NCBI GenBank assembly: GCA_964387425.1
Contig: CAYLXP010000190.1
Location: 1 to 7,060, forward strand
From: CAYLXP01 sp964387425
GTDB taxonomy: Bacteria; Verrucomicrobiota; Kiritimatiellia; UBA8416
DNA length: 7,060 bases
Direction: 5' to 3'
The notes beneath the pieces were generated by a model. That model was given only the letters and a program-made list of their open reading frames with translations, was not told where the DNA came from and searched no databases. Each line of letters opens with the position of its first letter. The first letter of the stretch is position 1. Below, piece by piece: positions 4,295-7,060 of the stretch. A program made the translations under genes and the position numbers.

Positions 4295-6784
4295 CTACCT
4301 CACCCGCACCAGGAACAGGGCATCACGTTCGCCGAGCGTAACGCTTCTCCCAACGGGTTGACCGTTGTTCGTCCGGGGGTCCTGCTTCGGCGTCCCCTTG
4401 AATCGCCGGTAGGTGCGACCCGGAGAAACTCTATCGAGGCGGACCGTCTGCGGCTTCCTTCCCGGGTTGGCAATGACCAGTCCGTTCTCGAACACGCGGT
4501 ACATGACACTGGAGGCGGCGTGGGCCGTGACAGACTGAATCTCAACCGGTTCAGTTCCTTCAATGCTCAGGAGCAGGTCCACCTTCTTTGAACGGATGTC
4601 GTGGAACTGAAAGGTGGATGTGAAGAAACGACCGTTCACCCAGGTCATGTATTCGGCATAAGGGGTGATTGCGGATTCATCGCTCCTCCCCGTCAGGATT
4701 CGGACATTCCCCCACGATCCCTGGTCAGTGGTGGTGTTGTTCTTCGGACCGCAATCCCCCACGAACTTGAGACGAACCCTCTTCCCGGCATAGGCAGCAA
4801 GATCTACCTTATGCGGCTGCCATTCATGTGCGTTGGTGTCTTCCTCGAAGACCTTCTTGTAGTCGCCGACAGTCCCACCCTTCAGCTCGGCAACGAAGAC
4901 CTTGAACCAGATCCCATCGCTCCGCTCCGGTGCAAGCCAGCTCATTCCGAGCGAAAAGGAGAGCACCGCATCATCCGGTATTTCGACATCCCGCGCCCAA
5001 TAGACATACCCCTTGCCGCCACGGTACGGCGGATGGATTCCTGCGCTTCTCAGGGATACTCCGTCAATCGTCACCCGGCCGAAACTGACGCGAGCGCCCG
5101 TCTCGCGGTCTACATCGGTTTCGGGCCCGGGGCCGCGCAGCTTAATGCCCTTTTCAACCGGCGCCTCGCGCAGTAGATCGATCGCCCCGCCCGACAGACC
5201 GACCGTGGCAAAGCGCGCCATTTCAGACGGGCATCCGGTGAGCGGGTCCCCCTTCATGGTCACGGTGACGAAAAGATCCGATCCATCGACCGGAACGCCC
5301 TTGACAGCAAACCGGGTCAACCCATCCGGGGATGCCACCGCGCTCACTTTGGCATTCTTCGTCAAATTCAGTTCCCTTGTGGCAAGCTGCACTGCCTCGC
5401 CCTCGGGGCGTCCAAGCCAGCCTAGCGTGTTGTCCGTGCCACAGCGTAGCTCATCCCAGACACCGAACAACCCATCCACATCGCTCTTTGGAGGAAAGCT
5501 GTAGCAGACCGCGGCATCAAAGAACTGACAGGCCGCCAGCGCCAGCCGGTGTCGCGAAAAGGGAACATCTGGACGCGTCTTCATACCCGGTTTTCCCTCA
5601 ACCGGCTGACTCCACTTGTGGTTCACGTAGTTGAAGACCGGTCTACGCGCATTCTCCCTCCAGAAGAAGTGACGGTTCAGTCCCCCGGACCAGTCCTCAA
5701 ACGCATAGTCCCGCAGGTTCGGAAACCCTTCGCTCTCGATGCCGTTCAAAAGCCCCCAGCCGCGTTGCGATCTGACACCGCCCGGCCCCAGCGCGCCATC
5801 CGCCTGGATGACAAAGTTGTTACCCATGCGTGCTCGCAGCGCCGTCAGGAAGTGGAAAACCCCGTTGCCGTATTGGTTGATGCCATCACGAATCCCATTG
5901 TCTTCAAGGCCATCGCCATCAGTGTCGCCGCGGACGCCATGATGGAGCACGTCGAACTCGAGGCCATCGAACGCGGCGAGTTTGCCGCCGGGACCAAACC
6001 ACTCTGCCAGGTCATCCACCAGGTGATCGGTGCAGGTCTTGCCATCAGCGTCTTTTGGGCAGTCCGGCATGTAGTTGTAGAACCACATCAGGTTGCTTTT
6101 CCGCCCCCACGGCCCCTCTACGCGATGGGCCGCAGCCCTGGCCTCTTGCGCGGTGAACCGGAGCGGCTTCGTGCCGTAGCAGCCGCGCCTGACCCGGATC
6201 GTGCCTTTCTTCAAGTCTCGGGAAACGAGCTGAACCTGCTCACAGTGGTTCCAGTCGTGCTTTCCCTCCGCGGTGATGCCAAATAGGGCGATGTCGTCTT
6301 TCGAAGTCTGGTAACGCCCGCAGACATCCCTGAACAACCTGGCGTTGTCCACCTTGATATCGGTCTCGCCCCCCTCCGCCGGGATGTCTGATAGGACGAC
6401 GGCAGCCTTTCGATAGACCCAGTGGCCCGCATAGTACTTCTCAGTGTGATAGCGCGGATCCCGGGCGTTGCCGTTGAAATGCAGCAGCACGGCCTGCGTC
6501 GGATGGTTCTTCTTGAAGCGTGTGAAATACTCAGGGTTCTGCGTCTCGCGACCCGGCACTTCTTCATCGAGGCATTTCCCCATGATCCCCGACAAGCGGT
6601 TGAAGGTCTTCTCCCAAACTTCATAGTCGCGATATCGGCCACCCATGGTGCCTTCCGACGCCCGGAAGAAGAAGGCCCGGGGGTACTTCTCTCCCAGGAT
6701 GTCCAGCTTCTCAATGTCACGTGCCACCGAAGCAGAAGTGACGATCGCGAGTGTGATGAGTGACAGTAGCGCAATTGGTCGCAT
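4295..6784 (-). CDS. Secreted protein, probable glycoside-hydrolase-like with C-terminal beta-sandwich
   Basis: An 829-residue exported protein that I cannot assign to a named family. Residues 1-21 form a signal peptide (MRPIALLSLITLAIVTSASVA, cleavage likely before Arg22). The middle part (about 30-460) alternates strand-like and helix-like stretches and is rich in aromatic residues, as in TIM-barrel carbohydrate enzymes; FDGLEFD (272-278) and IESEGFPN (349-356) are candidate acidic active-site strands. DTDGDGLEDNG (287-297) looks like a calcium-binding loop. About 590-700 resembles the jelly-roll modules of carbohydrate-active proteins (VLSFSLGMSW, then a WQPHKVDLAAYAGKRVRLKF-like pattern). 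The C-terminal end (about 745-829) looks like a small all-beta domain. Start: ATG 6784 has AGAGGG (6793-6798) upstream; TTG 6790 lies too close to that site. The gene runs opposite to region 1 and follows an esterase-like gene, which suggests carbohydrate breakdown. It contains 10 or more cysteines, some possibly in disulfides. Confidence 0.75.
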   Translation of the reverse strand: MRPIALLSLITLAIVTSASVARDIEKLDILGEKYPRAFFFRASEGTMGGRYRDYEVWEKTFNRLSGIMGKCLDEEVPGRETQNPEYFTRFKKNHPTQAVLLHFNGNARDPRYHTEKYYAGHWVYRKAAVVLSDIPAEGGETDIKVDNARLFRDVCGRYQTSKDDIALFGITAEGKHDWNHCEQVQLVSRDLKKGTIRVRRGCYGTKPLRFTAQEARAAAHRVEGPWGRKSNLMWFYNYMPDCPKDADGKTCTDHLVDDLAEWFGPGGKLAAFDGLEFDVLHHGVRGDTDGDGLEDNGIRDGINQYGNGVFHFLTALRARMGNNFVIQADGALGPGGVRSQRGWGLLNGIESEGFPNLRDYAFEDWSGGLNRHFFWRENARRPVFNYVNHKWSQPVEGKPGMKTRPDVPFSRHRLALAACQFFDAAVCYSFPPKSDVDGLFGVWDELRCGTDNTLGWLGRPEGEAVQLATRELNLTKNAKVSAVASPDGLTRFAVKGVPVDGSDLFVTVTMKGDPLTGCPSEMARFATVGLSGGAIDLLREAPVEKGIKLRGPGPETDVDRETGARVSFGRVTIDGVSLRSAGIHPPYRGGKGYVYWARDVEIPDDAVLSFSLGMSWLAPERSDGIWFKVFVAELKGGTVGDYKKVFEEDTNAHEWQPHKVDLAAYAGKRVRLKFVGDCGPKNNTTTDQGSWGNVRILTGRSDESAITPYAEYMTWVNGRFFTSTFQFHDIRSKKVDLLLSIEGTEPVEIQSVTAHAASSVMYRVFENGLVIANPGRKPQTVRLDRVSPGRTYRRFKGTPKQDPRTNNGQPVGRSVTLGERDALFLVRVR

Positions 6785-6813
6785 ATTCAACCCTCTTTTT
6801 GCTTTCAGTTCGG

Positions 6814-6874
6814 GACAGGCAGGAATGCCTGCCTACATTCACACGGTAGGTAGGACGGACATTCCTGTCCGTCC
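6814..6874. repeat. Inverted pair of REP-like palindromes upstream of the secreted-protein gene
   Basis: The first hairpin has a CAGGCA-GGAA-TGCCTG core (6816-6831) and ends at CTAC (6833-6836). After nine bases comes a doubled GTAG (6846-6853), which leads into a perfect 9-bp hairpin GGACGGACA-TTCC-TGTCCGTCC (6853-6874). Read on the other strand, the second loop is GGAA, the same as the first, so the two are inverted members of one family. The tags face inward, as in the unit at 4179-4247. The pair occupies most of the 112-base gap between two minus-strand genes. It could shape the mRNA between them or end transcription from the esterase-like gene; I see no convincing promoter in this gap. 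Confidence 0.72.
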
Positions 6875-6896
6875 GTCGTTAGACGAGATCAGGCCT

Positions 6897-7060
6897 CTAC
6901 TCCCTAGTCGCCTTCAGGTCATTCAGCCACCGTTCACAACCCTTCGTCCACTCGGAGAACGGATAGCTTGACTCACGAATGCCCTGTCCGTGGCCGCCTT
7001 TCTCGTAGACATGAAACTCGATCGGAAGCTTGGCCTTGTTGGCCGCGATAACAAACCTCG
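6897..7060 (-). CDS. Alpha/beta-hydrolase, esterase-like (C-terminal fragment)
   Basis: The last 53 residues of a gene that enters from beyond the window; the first complete codon is at 7056-7058 and the stop TAG at 6897-6899. The fragment reads FVIAANKAKLPIEFHVYEKG, then GHGQGIRESSYPF, and closes with a helix SEWTKGCERWLNDLK. 'FHVYEKGGHGQG' is the usual last strand and catalytic-histidine loop of esterases in the BD-FAE / acetyl-xylan-esterase / dienelactone-hydrolase-like group, with His at fragment residue 23 as the likely catalytic base. The final helix with 'W..C..WL' is also typical. Nucleophile and acid lie outside the window, so the substrate is unknown. With the secreted protein downstream on the same strand, a role in removing ester groups from plant or algal polysaccharides is plausible. 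Confidence 0.72.
   Translation of the reverse strand, partial: RFVIAANKAKLPIEFHVYEKGGHGQGIRESSYPFSEWTKGCERWLNDLKATRE

Noticed and set aside
5549..6286. 245-codon open frame on the plus strand
   Set aside because: It lies wholly within the secreted-protein gene on the other strand and has no recognisable domain or ribosome-binding site.
6785..6790. TTG 6790 as start of the secreted protein
   Set aside because: It is only two bases from the AGAGGG motif; ATG 6784 has better spacing and begins a normal signal peptide.

Overview
The window looks like a bacterial chromosome of moderately high G+C. I suspect a PVC-type lineage (Kiritimatiellota, Verrucomicrobiota, Lentisphaerota or Planctomycetota). 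The hints are a large secreted glycoside-hydrolase-like protein next to an esterase-like gene, and short palindromic repeats of a style I associate with those genomes. No marker gene here fixes the taxonomy.

Region 1 (1-4150, plus strand) is one compact run of genes for oxyanion uptake and sulfur-carrier chemistry. It starts with the tail of a molybdate/tungstate-type ABC permease (2-166) and its ATPase (163-822). After a 122-base gap filled by two palindromic repeats come a ThiS/MoaD-type sulfur carrier ending in Gly-Gly (945-1190), a degenerate E1-like ThiF/MoeB homologue (1194-1961), an intact MoeB-type E1 fused to a rhodanese domain (1948-3069), a half-length TSUP (TauE/SafE-type) membrane protein (3066-3509) and a LolD-like ABC ATPase with no visible permease (3506-4150). 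Nearly all junctions overlap (ATGA, GTGA or 14 bases) or lie within 3 bases, so one mRNA with coupled translation is likely. A coherent reading is that an oxyanion (molybdate or tungstate) is imported, a carrier protein is adenylated by the MoeB-like E1 and thiocarboxylated with rhodanese-borne sulfur, and the sulfur goes into a pterin cofactor or another sulfur product. The substrate and final product are inferred.

Region 2 (4151-4294) lies between convergent genes and holds an inverted pair of small palindromes that may also stop transcription from both sides.

Region 3 (4295-7060, minus strand) has a different theme: an 829-residue secreted protein with a probable TIM-barrel-like part and a C-terminal beta-sandwich, preceded by the C-terminal end of an alpha/beta-hydrolase (6897-7060). 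A second inverted palindrome pair sits between them. This looks like polysaccharide degradation.

The two most interesting points are these. First, an E1 pair has one member that has lost the arginine finger, the first P-loop glycine, the ribose-binding Asp, the catalytic Asp and the sulfur-transfer Cys, yet keeps all four zinc cysteines. Second, REP/REPIN-like palindromes appear at three intergenic sites, each flanked by GTAG/CTAC; in one case GTAG supplies the stop codon of the upstream gene.
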